Shown: positions 10,493 through 21,315, counted from the stretch's first letter. The stretch is DNA of 64,000 bases from Halichondria panicea (GCF_963675165.1 NC_087387.1:6744683-6808682); one strand, 5' to 3'. Numbers and translations: made by a program. Notes: generated from the letters alone by a model not told the origin.

Positions 10493-11816
10493 TTACTTAT
10501 CAATAGCTGCGTACATATGCTCCTCTGCATTGTAGAACTCGTCATCACTCTTACTGGCTTCAACCTTCACTGATGGTGGGTTGGCTGGTTTTGGTTTGGG
10601 CCTGTTGTGATCAAAGACATCATAGTCATCAATTCCTTCATCGCTTGTGGTCACAGTATTGTAGTTAGGACCTAGTGAACTGTAGCTCGGTTCCATAGGA
10701 GCTGTGTCAGTGTAGCTCTCATTCACTTGTAATAAAACTCTGATATATGATAATAGGACAAGGTTAATTAGCAACTTGTACATGTATGAATACCTTTGTT
10801 TTGGTGGACTTGAGAGCCTTTTCCTTGTGACAGTACAAGCCACCCACGCAATGACTGTCCCTACTTCTAGTAGTACAAGAAGTCCAATCACTGCTCCTAG
10901 TGCACTGGTAGCTATTGTCTCACTGAACGATGGACACTCAACAGCTAAACCTCGAGCACATAACCCACTGTCAGTGATGTTCCTACAGCTCAACCTATTG
11001 TTGGTGTCGATGTTACAGTTAATTTGTGGGCCAGTTGAACTCATTTCCTTCGCTGCTGCTCCTACAAAAATTGTTTTAGTTTGCTGCATGTGAATAAATT
11101 TCTTACCTTGGCTTGGAAATCCTAGCTGAGAGCAAACATGTCCAGCTAGTGCTTGGTTGTAGCACATTGTACCCCATCGCTTGTTCTGACACACCTCCAC
11201 TCGTCCTTGTCTTATGTTGGATCTACCCACCAGTCGAAGAGATCCATCAGTGCAGTTGGCTAGTTTTATAGATTTAGTTGATAAGAAAAACAACTAAAAA
11301 TCACGTTACCTGGAATGCATTTTACCCATCCTTGTCTGTTGTTTTCACTCGTGCGACAGTTTTCCAATGTGTTTGTTGGCTTACACTCTGCTAATGTATT
11401 CTCCCCACCAGCACAAGATTGACTGAACCTGAAGAACTTTCCCATATGAATGTCACCAAAGTCAGTCACCCCTTTTATGGCTCCTGAAATAATAATTATA
11501 TTACCATAGTGTGCTCTGTAGCATACCTTGGTTACTGTAGCCTAGCTGTCTGCATACAACATTTGCTTCAACACGCGACCACGATCTAGTACACAGAGTC
11601 CTCCAAATACTATCGATGCAGTACTGAACGTAGCTTTTATTGTCCGTTGTGTTAAGTGACAGTTAAACATGTCCACTATTACAGCCTGAATGCCATGTTT
11701 CTGTATATCAGTCTCTATTATAGTGCATGCATGTACTCACTTTGTGCTATTGCAGAGAGTTGTCCAACTAAAGCAATAGTGACTACACCTAGTAGTGCTG
11801 AGATAATATTCACCAT
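10493..11816 (-). pseudogene. S6: B-type SRCR receptor with one nonsense codon
   Basis: Minus strand. The signal peptide is MVNIISALLGVVTIALVGQL. In SRCR1 the codon CAA of S19 (HVQLS) is TAA here (plus-strand AGTTAAAC near 11671), a stop. All later exons are open: FFRFSQSCAGGENTLAEC, SRCR2 LRLVGRSNIRQGRVEVC, stalk with CNIDTNNRLSC, helix VIGLLVLLEVGTVIAWV, then RKR. Tail B has SYSSL, NYNTV, DDYDVF, ANPPSVKV, EFYNAEEHMYAAI and a shortened end. It duplicates S4, and S19 is the inverted copy. One substitution separates it from a full frame, so recent inactivation or an allele is likely. Confidence 0.8.
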
Positions 11817-11920
11817 GACTAATTCAAGCTATAATTATACTTTTGTGAAATTAAGCAGTAATTTTTAAGTACTGTGCACAAGCTAATGCTGCAAGTTGTT
11901 AATTTAGTAGTAAATAATTA

Positions 11921-12042
11921 CTTTCATGTGTTGCATTTGTCCGTCTTTTGTTGTCATAGTTCACCCACAAACACAACAGTTCTCTGAACTGAGTAGGCGG
12001 TGAATGAAAGTGAATGACTTGTAGACACAAGGTTTCTTATTC
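11921..12042 (-). promoter_or_regulatory. Conserved B-gene upstream block before S6
   Basis: Minus-strand copy with TCACTTTCATTCACCGCC, AGTTCAGAGAACTGTTG, GACAAAAGACGGACAAATGC and ACATGAAAG, 105-226 bases before the S6 start. Confidence 0.55.
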
Positions 12043-12149
12043 TAGCTGGACAGTATACTAGACAGTGTTCTATCATGCCTCGAAGAACGTATGCAATAAC
12101 ATTCCTCTATATACCTGTGGAACTGCATGCATTATTATAGTTAGCATAC

Positions 12150-12440
12150 TAAAATATAGGTGGGCAATAACTGATTTGCACATTAGCTGCCGTTAGTGTT
12201 TCTCCTCCTATAGCAACAACACCACAGCCAATCAGAGTGATTATTTGTAGGATCACTAGAACACCAATAACTGCTCCCAATGCCACTGTAATGGCGCTGG
12301 CATGATGGTTAGTCGAGCCTGTGAATGTACAAATATTCACCGTGACTCGACACTGCTCAATATGCTCAATAATAATTATAAGGCTGCACACATTTATATC
12401 CTCAAATAAATACATGTACTGAAACTGTAACATGCTCAAA
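12150..12440 (-). pseudogene. C-type stalk and transmembrane relic
   Basis: Minus strand. Residues such as CTFTGSTNHHASAITVALG and AVIGVLVILQIITLIGCGVV form a stalk and helix. At 12207-12214 an extra TA turns GCTAGG of the copy at 39600 into GCTATAGG, shifting the frame. No SRCR exons accompany it. The inverted counterpart is 39389-39634. Confidence 0.6.
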
Positions 12441-13015
12441 AATAACTGTCAGTCCAACACGATATAATTCAAGGACTGTTTTCATTATAACATAATTATG
12501 GCTATATGAAATTGCAACAAGCATAACAAGTCTATACTAATTAATGAATAGCAACACGAATGAAAACTGTATATCACTCTGAAAATACTATTTTTTATGG
12601 TCAACTAGTGGAATCTATCAAATGTATTGTTGGAATTACATGTTTACCTATGGATTTATAGCGTTACTCTTTTTGAAGTATGCCAGGATGAATTATAACA
12701 AGCAAATAAGTGGACATGCCAGGACTTGTACTCAGTCGCAATGGACTCCAATTTTTGAAGAAACCATTAGACCGAGTGCTACCATCACACTATCATCAGC
12801 AATTTTAATTGTATTTGTATAGCTATACGGAACTTCCTGTTATCAGGTTTCACTGTTAGGTCATTGTTGATAATAAGTGGCTGTGTAAACTATAAGTTGC
12901 TAACACATTAATTATGTTAATTAATCAGTCTCTGTTGATTGGGGGGTGGGGGGGGTGATATCTGTTGTTAAGCAATATTTAGCGATTTAGTTGCAAGTTA
13001 GATGCATGTTCTACA
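12441..13015 (+). promoter_or_regulatory. Upstream region of S7, conserved with S18 and S22
   Basis: No ORF is supported. GGAACTTCCTGTTATCAGG (12831-12849) carries an ETS-like core (complement CAGGAAGTTCC) and is kept before S18 (38985-39003 on the other strand) and in altered form before S22 (54430-54455). A G-run GGGGGGTGGGGGGG lies at 12941-12955. The region matches 38.8-39.4 kb in inverse orientation. Confidence 0.45.
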
Positions 13016-15012
13016 ATGGCTAGTATGCTAATCTTTGTGCTAGTGGCTGCATTCATATCACAAGGGACTGCACAAGGTGAATGGAATTTGTTTGAATATT
13101 TGTATTTCATGTGTATCTTAGATACTTGCACTGTCGCTGGTGAGGTCGTGTTGAATCCTGATAGCCCGGTCAGTATTTGTTTGTCTTCACCATTGGGGTT
13201 CAAATGAACCAGCGTATGTTATTCTGGGTGGACTATCACTCATGCAAAACTGGCTTGTAAGCAGAATGGTATGGATTTTCAAGGTACTCACGATAATTGT
13301 TCAAATAGACATCTATAGTTGAAACTGTGAATACAGGATCTCAAGTCATGGATGTATCAGTAAACTCTACAAGTTGTGTAACGTTGCCAGCCTGCAATGC
13401 GAATGAGCAGAACCTAACTGAGTGCTTTATTAATGGACGTCCTGTCACTTCATCATCATCTACCAACCACATAGCTGGATTTACATGTGGTAATAACATT
13501 ATACATATAATTATACTATCACATCGCTCTAAATAATTTATGAGGAAAGCTGTATCTTTATACAGGTTGTTCCGATGGTGATGTTCGATTCAGAGACCAA
13601 CCACCTGAAATAGATGACTCAGTAAAAGGGGTTGTGCAGTTTTGTGTTGATGCATGGAGAGTGGAAAACATTGTGTGCCAGTACTAATTGGTTAACAGCA
13701 AAATCATCCACTATTGCTGCTTCGTACGTAATTTATCGACAACTAGGTTATTCTAAAAGAGGTATATATAAGCTATTTACTAAGCATGTCGCATACATTT
13801 GATGTGATGTATACAGGAGCTACAAGAGGTTCACTCTGTTCATCTCCACCAACACCACCTCATTTCATCAATCCTGCAAGTAATGGAGCTGAAAGAAGCT
13901 TGTTAGAATGTAACAGACCCGGACAAGGAACCACCTGCCCCAGACTGTCCTGTACAGGAAACAGTAACATAAGGGTGTATGGAGCAGTAACTTGTATTAA
14001 AGGTGAATTTATTACCATCTTGTATGTACTTCATTCATGCACTGACAAGATTGCATCATTGGAACCATAAGACTGGTGGGTGGATCCACGCCATGCAAGA
14101 GAGGGACGAGTGGAGGTGTGTGTGAGTGGTTGGTGGGGCACAGTGTGTAGTAGCAATCATCAAGAAATCATCGAGGCTGTCTGCTCTGAACTTGGATTTC
14201 CATCAAATGGTATGCACACTTTAAATTAGCTCGGTATTTTTGATAATTATGTGAGCTGAGTATTGAGGGCAAATCAGATAGCTATTAACTTATGTATTGT
14301 AATATAGGAGTTGAGAAATGGCACTACCACAGAGGCCCAGGTTACACCTGTGTATAGCTGTACACTAACAACCAGCAGTAAGTACTCTGAGTTGCACACC
14401 AACTGTTAACATCAATTGCGATCATTCTATGGATCTTGGTGTTGTATGCAAGACGCACCAAGATGTTATTGGCTCAGTTATTAATAAGACAATCAATCAA
14501 ACCCTTCAGACGTGCCCTGAACAAAACATGAACAATGACATCACACTAGCTAATGAAGTACAAAGCTGTGACGACAATACTGGTAGTCCTATTGCCTCCT
14601 TGGGAGGAGATTGGTCTTCTGATGGTTGCACTCGTGGGACTTGCTATTGGATTGACTGTAACTTGTTGTGTGTTGTGGAAACGCAGGTCACAGAAACAGC
14701 AAGCTGAGTGAGTTCATTGAGCATATGTTTTCATTGAGTGTGTTGTAGTTTCACACTTACTTGTTGACAAACAGCCAGCTGAACAAGTTGATTTAAAGGC
14801 ACTATTATTTTGGCTTTCTGGCTTTTCTCCATGCATGCATGCAATGCAGCAACAGTTCTCAGGTGCAAGAGCTCTCGACAATTCTGAACAACCCAGTGGA
14901 CAATGTTAGCATGGAACCAAACAATGCATACAGCTGCAGTGGACCTACCTACGAACAAGTTGCCAACGGCAATCAACAAGACCACACCTACTCAATACTG
15001 AAAACCAATTAG
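13016..15012 (+). pseudogene. S7: three-SRCR receptor gene, heavily damaged
   Basis: It has the same exon plan as intact S22. The signal peptide MASMLIFVLVAAFISQGTAQ is 13016-13076. Exon 2 has TGA at 13205-13207 where S22 and S18 have TGG (KWTSVC). In the fourth exon (about 13,650) a four-base GCAT-type insertion shifts VQFCVDGEW. In the sixth exon (about 14,090) ATGC is inserted in STPRE. In the helix exon two bases are missing from GGAGTGATTGG. The tail A fragment ends after YSIL at about 15,005, where the sequence changes. At least four independent lesions make function very unlikely. The intact sister is S22 on the opposite strand. Confidence 0.85.
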
Positions 15013-15672
15013 GGATACAAAGTTAGTTCTAGCAAATACAGCTGTAGCCAGTTCTCACATGTTCTCTCTGAATTTAGATCGGAAGAGGTCCATAACCATG
15101 GTAACAAGATAACGAGGGTGAACCCTGCATGACCTTGTTCCGGTGTCCATGCATCCAAGGTTTGTAGACTAAGAGCTGGTGAGTTGGAGCAACATAACAC
15201 GCTAGGGGACATTCTCTATTGTCATAGGTGGCCTGCCATTTCTCATCCTCTATTTATAGTGGTCCCCTTCACCCTGGTTATACTGTGTGGTTGAGTAAAC
15301 TAAGAAATGAATGTGTTGTACGCTTTGGCTCACCATTAATTTTATGAAATACACGGAAACTACAAAGTTATTTAGACTCGGGTAGGAGTTGCCATGGTTA
15401 ACTTATTACAGTGTTGTGGAAACACACGTCGCAAGCTGAGTGAGCCCACTGAGTGTATTATATGTATTCCATTGAGTGTGTTGTCGATATTTGTTGCATT
15501 GAAGCATTTTCAGTTTATCAGTTTATAATAGCAACACATCTATGTCTGTCTGTACACAGCACGATATTTCTCGTCTAATAGTCTATGTCTAAATAGATCA
15601 TCATGAATTGTTGTATAAAAGTCACGGAATTGTGATTTGAACAATCGTTTCAACTATAACTATAATAACAAA
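15013..15672. other. Spacer between S7 and S8, mirrored at 48.2-50.55 kb
   Basis: No gene is supported. The spacer contains CATGTTCTCTCTGAATTTAG, CCATGGTAACAAGATAACGA and TCATGAATTGTTGTATAAAA, all found inverted around 48.3-48.95 and 50.47-50.55 kb. At 15,043-15,060 it preserves the empty target site (ATACAGCTGTAGCCAGTTCT) of the element inserted at 48,928. Confidence 0.7.
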
Positions 15673-17202
15673 ATGATGATTCAACTCATCACAGTATCTC
15701 TTCTGCTTTTAGGAACACAAGTGTCAACACAAGGTACTAGTAGTATTTGGATACTGCATGTAACTATAGCATTGTGTGTAATGTTATAGCTTGCTTTCAT
15801 GGAGATGTTCAATTGGTAAACGATAACAACGTTAACAACATTGTCGAGTTCTGTTATAAGGGGGAATGGAGAAGGATCTGTGTGTCTGCTGGTTGGGGCA
15901 ACGTTGAGGCCAACATTGTCTGCTCTCAACTTGGATACAGCAATCAAGGTGCTACTATAGATAACTCAACAGCTTTTTTTAAGAGTGACATAGTCACTGT
16001 TGTTGCTTTATATAGGTGCTACGACCAGCAATGTTAGTATTAGTGAGAATTCACCCTATACGTTTTTGAGGTTTGTCGACTGTGATGAATCTGACGCTAA
16101 TATTGATGAGTGCTACTATGAAGCTCGTAATGGCTGTAAGAATGTTGATAAACATGCAACAGTTCAATGTTCAAGTGGTAAGCATTCCTTTAGACATTAC
16201 TTAATACATATCATTGTTGTGCGCAGCTAATTGTACTGACAGTGACATTCGATTTGTGGGTGGAGCTACTGACAACGAGGGAAAAGTTGAAATATGTAAC
16301 GATAGTCGTTGGATAGCAATTTGCAGCAACGGATGGACTGAGCAAGACGCTGGACAGATGTGCCAAAAGTTTGGATTTGCTAGCATTGGTAGGTTCATAA
16401 TAATTGGCTCGTTTCACCTATCTCTACTCTTCTGTGCAGGAGCTGAAGTGCTTGTATTCAACCCTCGAAGAGTACCAACCATCAACTGCACTATAAGCAA
16501 TTCTGGCGACCTCTCTTGCAATGAATCATGTGATGATGGCACAACAGACCTAGGGATTCGTTGTGTCAGGCAGGAAGTTCTAGACCAAGAAATAAGTGTA
16601 GAGTCGTCATGTGGTGCTGAGTCAAGCACTACAGCACTGGGGGTATTAGTTGGTTTGTTGGTGACTTTGCTGGTGGTCTTGTTGATTGTTTGTGGAGCAA
16701 TGTGGAATCGCATATCACAGAAAGATAAACAAATGTAAGTTCAAGCTCTACTTATGTTTGTCATTTCAGAGCATTTTTGTCCTGCGAGTTCTATTGTACA
16801 CAGTTATGTAATTCATGCAGCTGTGTCTCGTCAGAATCAAACACACTCTCAACAATTCAACGACAACTCAACAACCCAGTATACGATACAAGCATGGAAC
16901 CACACAATGCATACAGCTCTAGTGGACCCACCTACCAACAAGTTGCCAATGGCAATCAACAAGACCACACCTACTCAATACTGGAATGCGATCAGAATAC
17001 AAATCGTCACTCAAATCAGCTCAGTGCTATAGACGAGGAACAGAATTACCATGTGGTGGATAGTGGAAGGTGTGAGGGTGTGGAGGGGGCGGGCTTTGAC
17101 GCTGTGTACAGTGAGGCTAGTAACTACGAAGTGCCAATGTCAAGCAAAACGGACAGCAAGGTGTGGCTGTGTGAAGAGGATTACTCCACACTCAAGCATT
17201 GA
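15673..17202 (+). CDS. S8: SRCR transmembrane receptor with tail A, intact
   Basis: Exons are 15673-15733, 15790-15948, 16016-16177, 16227-16388, 16440-16734 and 16762/16768 or 16821 to 17202; two acceptors (after TTTCAG or after CATGCAG) both keep frame. The signal peptide is MMIQLITVSLLLLGTQVSTQ. SRCR1 spans CFHGDVQLV, IVEFCYKGEWRRIC, EANIVCSQLGYSNQG and FVDCDESDANIDECYY. SRCR2 is CTDSDIRFVGG through MCQKFGFA and NCTISNSGDLSC. The helix ALGVLVGLLVTLLVVLLIVCG is followed by WNRISQK. Tail A has YQQV, YSIL, YHVV, NYEVPM and EEDYSTLKH. It is a type I surface receptor, probably signalling through tyrosine phosphorylation (inferred). The ligand is unknown. Sister gene: S21. Confidence 0.85.
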
Positions 17203-17430
17203 GAAATTTTGTACACTTGCATTGTGATTACGGCCTTGCAATTTGTATATTTTTAAGGAAGTGTTATGATTCTCTCCTGTTACCTAGCTACTATTATAGT
17301 ATTGGATGGTGTTGTGTTGTTATTTGTGTCTAATTAAGAGATCATATACTATACTCTTGAAATCAGTTCCTGCAATAATTATAACTACAGTAACATAATA
17401 ATTATGTTATAATCCATCTCTTTATCAATT
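17203..17430. other. 3' flank of S8
   Basis: It is AT-rich with no gene. GCCTTGCAATTTGTATATTT resembles the 3' flanks of other tail-A exons. Confidence 0.4.
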
Positions 17431-17446
17431 ACACATGCACACACAC

Positions 17447-17482
<36 letters not shown>

Positions 17483-17485
17483 GCA

Positions 17486-17534
<49 letters not shown>

Positions 17535-17536
17535 AC
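17431..17536. repeat. (CA)n microsatellite
   Basis: About 100 bases of AC dinucleotides with a few GC and GT interruptions (ACGCACGCACGTACAC in the middle). Confidence 0.9.
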
Positions 17537-17565
17537 GAATCAAGGCCTTATAATTATTATCATAC

Positions 17566-18430
17566 TGGGTTTCCCGGCATAATTATGCTAAGAGCCTATA
17601 TGGTGTGATGATAAAAACCATGCGACATATTATACGTGCTTACGTACATAGAATGTAGAATATAATTATTAGCAATTATTGCAATTATGTTGTTGCATAA
17701 AGAGATCTAGGCCTCTATTGCTATCTGAAACCTGACAACATTCAGGAACTGACTTTCAATAAACATCCTGGATATTCATGCAATAGATCTAGATCTATAC
17801 CCAACTTAAAAAGCAAACGCAACAACTCACCTTAAAAGGAAAAGCCTCTATACTAACTATAGTGAGATATGAACACTCTGCTATTGTCCATTGGTAGTTT
17901 TTCTCACATACAGTTTTCCATTCTTGATCAGAGCAAACATTGACTCTACCATCATCTCGTCTCTGTACCTTTCCATCAATGCAGCCTGTGAGGGAGTTAA
18001 CTTGTATCCTAGTCTAACAGAAGTAATACAATAAATTTACCTTGAACAGCTTTAAAAGCAACAAGGAGGATTGCAATCAATAGCAGAGTGTTCATATCTC
18101 ACTAGTTAGTCTTATTTGAGGCGCTTTCTAACTGCCTGTCATTTCTAGCTTCCTTTTAAGGTAAGTTGCGTCGTTTGTTTTTCAAGTTGACAAAAATATC
18201 AGGTGTTGCATGACACGATGGACAACATTGAAACTCAGTTCCTGAATGTTGTTGACAGCAGTTATAACAATTATGTGCATCAGAAAGAGGCCTAATTTGA
18301 CGCAGCATCTTATAACAACATCACGATACTATATTATTATTCGTATTCTATGTACGTAGCAATGTACATACGTAGGATATGGTTTGGTTTTTATCATCAC
18401 ACTCATAGGCCCTTAGCACATGCCGGGAAG
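17566..18430. repeat. Large imperfect palindrome carrying A-type first exons in both arms
   Basis: The left arm (about 17566-17890) starts TTTCCCGGCATAATTATGCT and ends with ATGAACACTCTGCTATTG. The right arm (about 18076-18430) is its inverse and ends in AGCACATGCCGGGAA. Both arms contain the GATGATAAAAACC / GGTTTTTATCATC block and the CTGAATGTTGT / ACAACATTCAG block. The loop holds an A-type second exon on the minus strand. Confidence 0.65.
17893..18095 (-). pseudogene. A-type receptor N-terminal relic (signal exon and half SRCR exon)
   Basis: Minus strand. The signal peptide is MNTLLLIAILLVAFKAVQ, then a second exon CIDGKVQRRDDGRVNVC up to EKNYQW, where it stops abruptly at the inversion junction next to an oppositely oriented copy of its own first exon. 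No further exons follow. Confidence 0.7.
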
Positions 18431-18455
18431 AAACCATTAGATGGATCGCTGACCA

Positions 18456-19228
18456 TCACCAAATCAACCAAGTACTTACCCAACTGTTTCAAATGTCCTA
18501 TCTACTCGAGTGACCTCGACTACAGGCTCGAGTACATGTCCAATTACAGAAATGACTAACGATGACAGCGCCATTACAGTGGCATTGGGAGCAGTTATTG
18601 GTGTTCTAGTGGTCCTATAAATAATCACTTTAATTAGTTGTGGTGTTGTTGCTAGGAGGAAAAACACTAACTCCAACTATCAAGTGTGTGTAACTCAGTT
18701 ATCTCCCAACAATAATATTATTAGTTTATTGTTTATTGTATGCTAACTATATGCATGCAGTTCCACAGGCATGAATGAGAAGAATGAAACATACGTTCCT
18801 TAAATACCGAGGAGGCGTGATGGAACACTTCCTAGTATACCGTCCGGAGGTCATAACTATGCGAATGTTATTATCGCAAATGATGCGGCAATTGACAACT
18901 ATGATACCGTTACTGCATACAGCCAAGCACCCACAAACACAGCCAAAGCTTATCTGTCTCCACGGTGAGGGAAGAAGCCAGTAAGAGAGAAGAGGAATTC
19001 TTTATTGCCGAGGATCACACCTACGCAGTGGTGGATAAATCAAAGAAAATAAAGGTAAGGAAGTCTCAGAACAATGAAGGCACTAGAAGTGATACTGAAA
19101 CAGAAACCAATCACGATGAGCTATTGGTTGAACAACGTACAGCTGCTGTATCAAGCAGCAACGAGGCTCTTATCTCAAACACTGAACCAGACACAAATGG
19201 ACCAACTCTTAGCGGCAGAGATTGAGTA
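18456..19228 (+). pseudogene. C-type receptor relic: stalk, helix and tail C
   Basis: A Ser/Thr-rich stalk (for example TRVTSTTGSSTCPITEM) leads into ALGAVIGVLVVL, where CAA of the 39.5-kb copy is TAA. After an intron, tail C runs HNYANVIIAND, DNYDTVTAYSQAPTNTAKAY, then after a one-base loss near 18963 REEEFFIAEDHTYAVVDK and a long Ser/Thr/Glu-rich end. The tyrosine motifs YANV, YDTV and YAVV mark it as a signalling tail. No SRCR exons are linked. It ends at TGA 19223-19225. A decayed gene of a fourth tail class. Confidence 0.65.
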
Positions 19229-19339
19229 ACAATTTAACATCCTCATTTTGGGAACTAGCTATATACTAACATTGTTCAGAGCCCTCTGCTATTAGCGAGA
19301 GTCAACACACAGTACAATACACACACGCACACTTTGTTA

Positions 19340-19590
19340 TCAGAGTTATGCCCTCAGGGCACCAGAGAGGATAACTAACTTAAAGTAAACATGCAGGCCA
19401 ACATACAGGGGAATAAGAATTAAACCTTTTGTCTACAAGACTATCATGCTTTGAGTGGACTAAAACATGAAAGCAGTACTATATCATCATACATTAACCT
19501 GTGCACAGTACTTATTTTTACAAATAATGTATCGAGAATATATAGTCACGGTTAGCTAGTAACTGTTTGGTGTTGCTCACTGTATAGTTA
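19340..19590 (+). pseudogene. Orphan B-type promoter block and decayed first exon
   Basis: GCCCTCAGGGC, AACCTTTTGTCTACAAGAC and the approach GTATCGAGAATATATAGTCA equal the region before other B genes. The start ATGGCTAGTATCTGCTTGG reads ACGGTTAGCTAGTAACTG here. Nothing of the rest of the gene follows. Confidence 0.55.
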
Positions 19591-19805
19591 AAGTACAGGT
19601 ACATGATAATCTCCATGAAAGGTACGCAACTGTTAGGATTCTTAAAATATGTTATTGTTATCAGGGACCTGACACTAAACAAACTGATGCTTGCTCATTT
19701 TACAAAATAAAATTCCATTGGCTGATACAGGAAACACTATAAAGTAAAAAATAACTCATACAAACCCTATAATTATTCGGAGCATGTTCAGTTCTCTCAA
19801 TGCTT

Positions 19806-20092
19806 GAGTGTGGAGTACTCCTCTTCACACAGTCACACCTTGTTGTCCGTTTTGCTCGACATTGTTTGTTACCTCGCCGCTACTAGCCTCACTGTACACA
19901 CTGTCACACCCCGCCCCCTCCACACACTCACACCTTTCACTCTCCACAACATGGTAGCTCTGCTCTTTGTCTATATCATTGAGCTGTGTTGAGTAACAAT
20001 CTGGGCTTTCATCGCGTTCGAGTATTGAGTAGGTGTGGTCTTGTTGATTGCCATTGTCAATTTATTCGTAGATCGGTCCACTGGAGCTGTGT
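19806..20092 (-). pseudogene. Decayed remainder of tail A belonging to S9
   Basis: Minus strand. Past the frameshift in S9 the old tail is still recognisable: QQDHTYSILERDE, EGAGCDSVYSEAS and the end EEEYSTLKH. A second stop (TAA where the paralogues have CAA after IYE) and the disrupted NYEVPM region show that it is no longer selected as a tail. Confidence 0.7.
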
Positions 20093-21315
20093 TCATCGCG
20101 TGTTTCCGTGCTCACATTGTGTACTGAGTTGTTCGATTGGTTGTAGAATTGTTGAGAGTTCTTGCCTTTGAGAAATGCTGTACCTGTACATCGTCATGTA
20201 TGCATGTATACTTGAAACTGAAGCAAATAATTATGGGGAAAACACTTACTCTGTTTGTTGCTGTTTCTGTGACCTGCGTTTCCCCAACACACAGCAAGTT
20301 ACAGTCAATCCAATAGCAAGTCCTAGGAGTGCAACCACCAGAAGACCAATCACTCCTCCCAAGACTGCAGATATCGAATCACCAACGTGTGTCTTGCATA
20401 CAACTCCAAGCTCAAAGGAATTGTCATCTGCAATGTCCACACAGTGAATGATGCTGTTTATTATTACACAGCTTCTTATTGGAGCTGTTCCATGGCCAAA
20501 AGTACTGACTGCTTTTGAACCTGTATTATTAGTAGTATATAATTAGGCATACATGCAACCATAAATTAAAATCCTCACTGTCCCTACCTTCAGTTGGGAA
20601 ACCCAGTGTAGAGCAAACAAATTCAACCATTTGCAAATTGTTTGTTTGAACAGTTCCCCAGCGACCGCCCACACACACCTCCACTCGTCCCTCTCTGTCA
20701 GTGGATCCATCCACCAGTCTTATAGTCCCGTTAGTGCAGTTCACTGTAATTTGTAATCTCCTAATACATAAGCAATAAACTAAATACAAACCTGGTAGAC
20801 AAGTTATTAGAGGAATTCTTTGCTGACCATTATTGCAATTATTACTTCGACAATCCTCAAAATCGGTTGAGGCTATTCCACATTCTTCGAGAAAATTCTC
20901 AGTTCCATTGCACTTTTGAACTTTAATGTAATTAGTCTGAGCAGTTTTATTTGAGCACATTCGATTCACAGTTGCACCTGTTAATGTTGTAGTTCATCAG
21001 ATAGTGTATACATTAAAGCTATGAATAATTGTGCTATAATTATTACCATTATCTGCGTAGCCGAGCAGCCTGCAGGCGACATTAGTCTTACGGACATTCC
21101 ATCTACCATCAGGGTTTTTCTCACATACAGTTTTCCATTCTTGATCAGAGCAAATATTGACTCTACCATCATCTAGTCTCTGTACCTTTCCATCAATGCA
21201 GCCTGAGGGAGTAAACTTGTTGCTCTGTTAGTCGAAAAATTAAACACAAGTTCATACCTTGAACAGTTTCAGAACTGGCAACAAGAATTACAATCAATAG
21301 TGGTAGAGTATTCAT
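20093..21315 (-). CDS. S9: A-type SRCR receptor with truncated, motif-free tail
   Basis: Minus strand. Exons are 21258-21315, 21047-21202, 20792-20977, 20588-20743, 20250-20520 and 20093-20183. The signal peptide is MNTLPLLIVILVASSETVQ. SRCR1 includes CIDGKVQRLDDGRVNIC, NVACRLLGY and FLEECGIASTDFEDC. SRCR2 includes CTNGTIRLVDGSTDREGRVE, FVCSTLGFPTEG and IHCVDIADDN. The stalk is short. The helix is GGVIGLLVVALLGLAIGL, then KRRSQK. A one-base gain in the tail exon shifts the frame to a TGA about 30 codons in, before YEQV and YSIL. The product would be a membrane receptor without tyrosine motifs, or this may be a pseudogene; both fit. Confidence 0.6.

Noticed and set aside
10776-11093. Plus-strand ORF of 105 codons inside S6
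   Set aside because: Shadow frame of the S6 coding exons on the opposite strand; similar shadows lie opposite S12, S13, S15 and S16.
13205-13207. TGA in S7 as a selenocysteine or recoded codon
   Set aside because: Sister copies have TGG (Trp) in a conserved KWTSVC context, and S7 has several other frame lesions; plain inactivation is simpler.
17431-17536. CRISPR-like or telomeric repeat
   Set aside because: It is a simple CA dinucleotide run without unique spacers or a hexamer unit.
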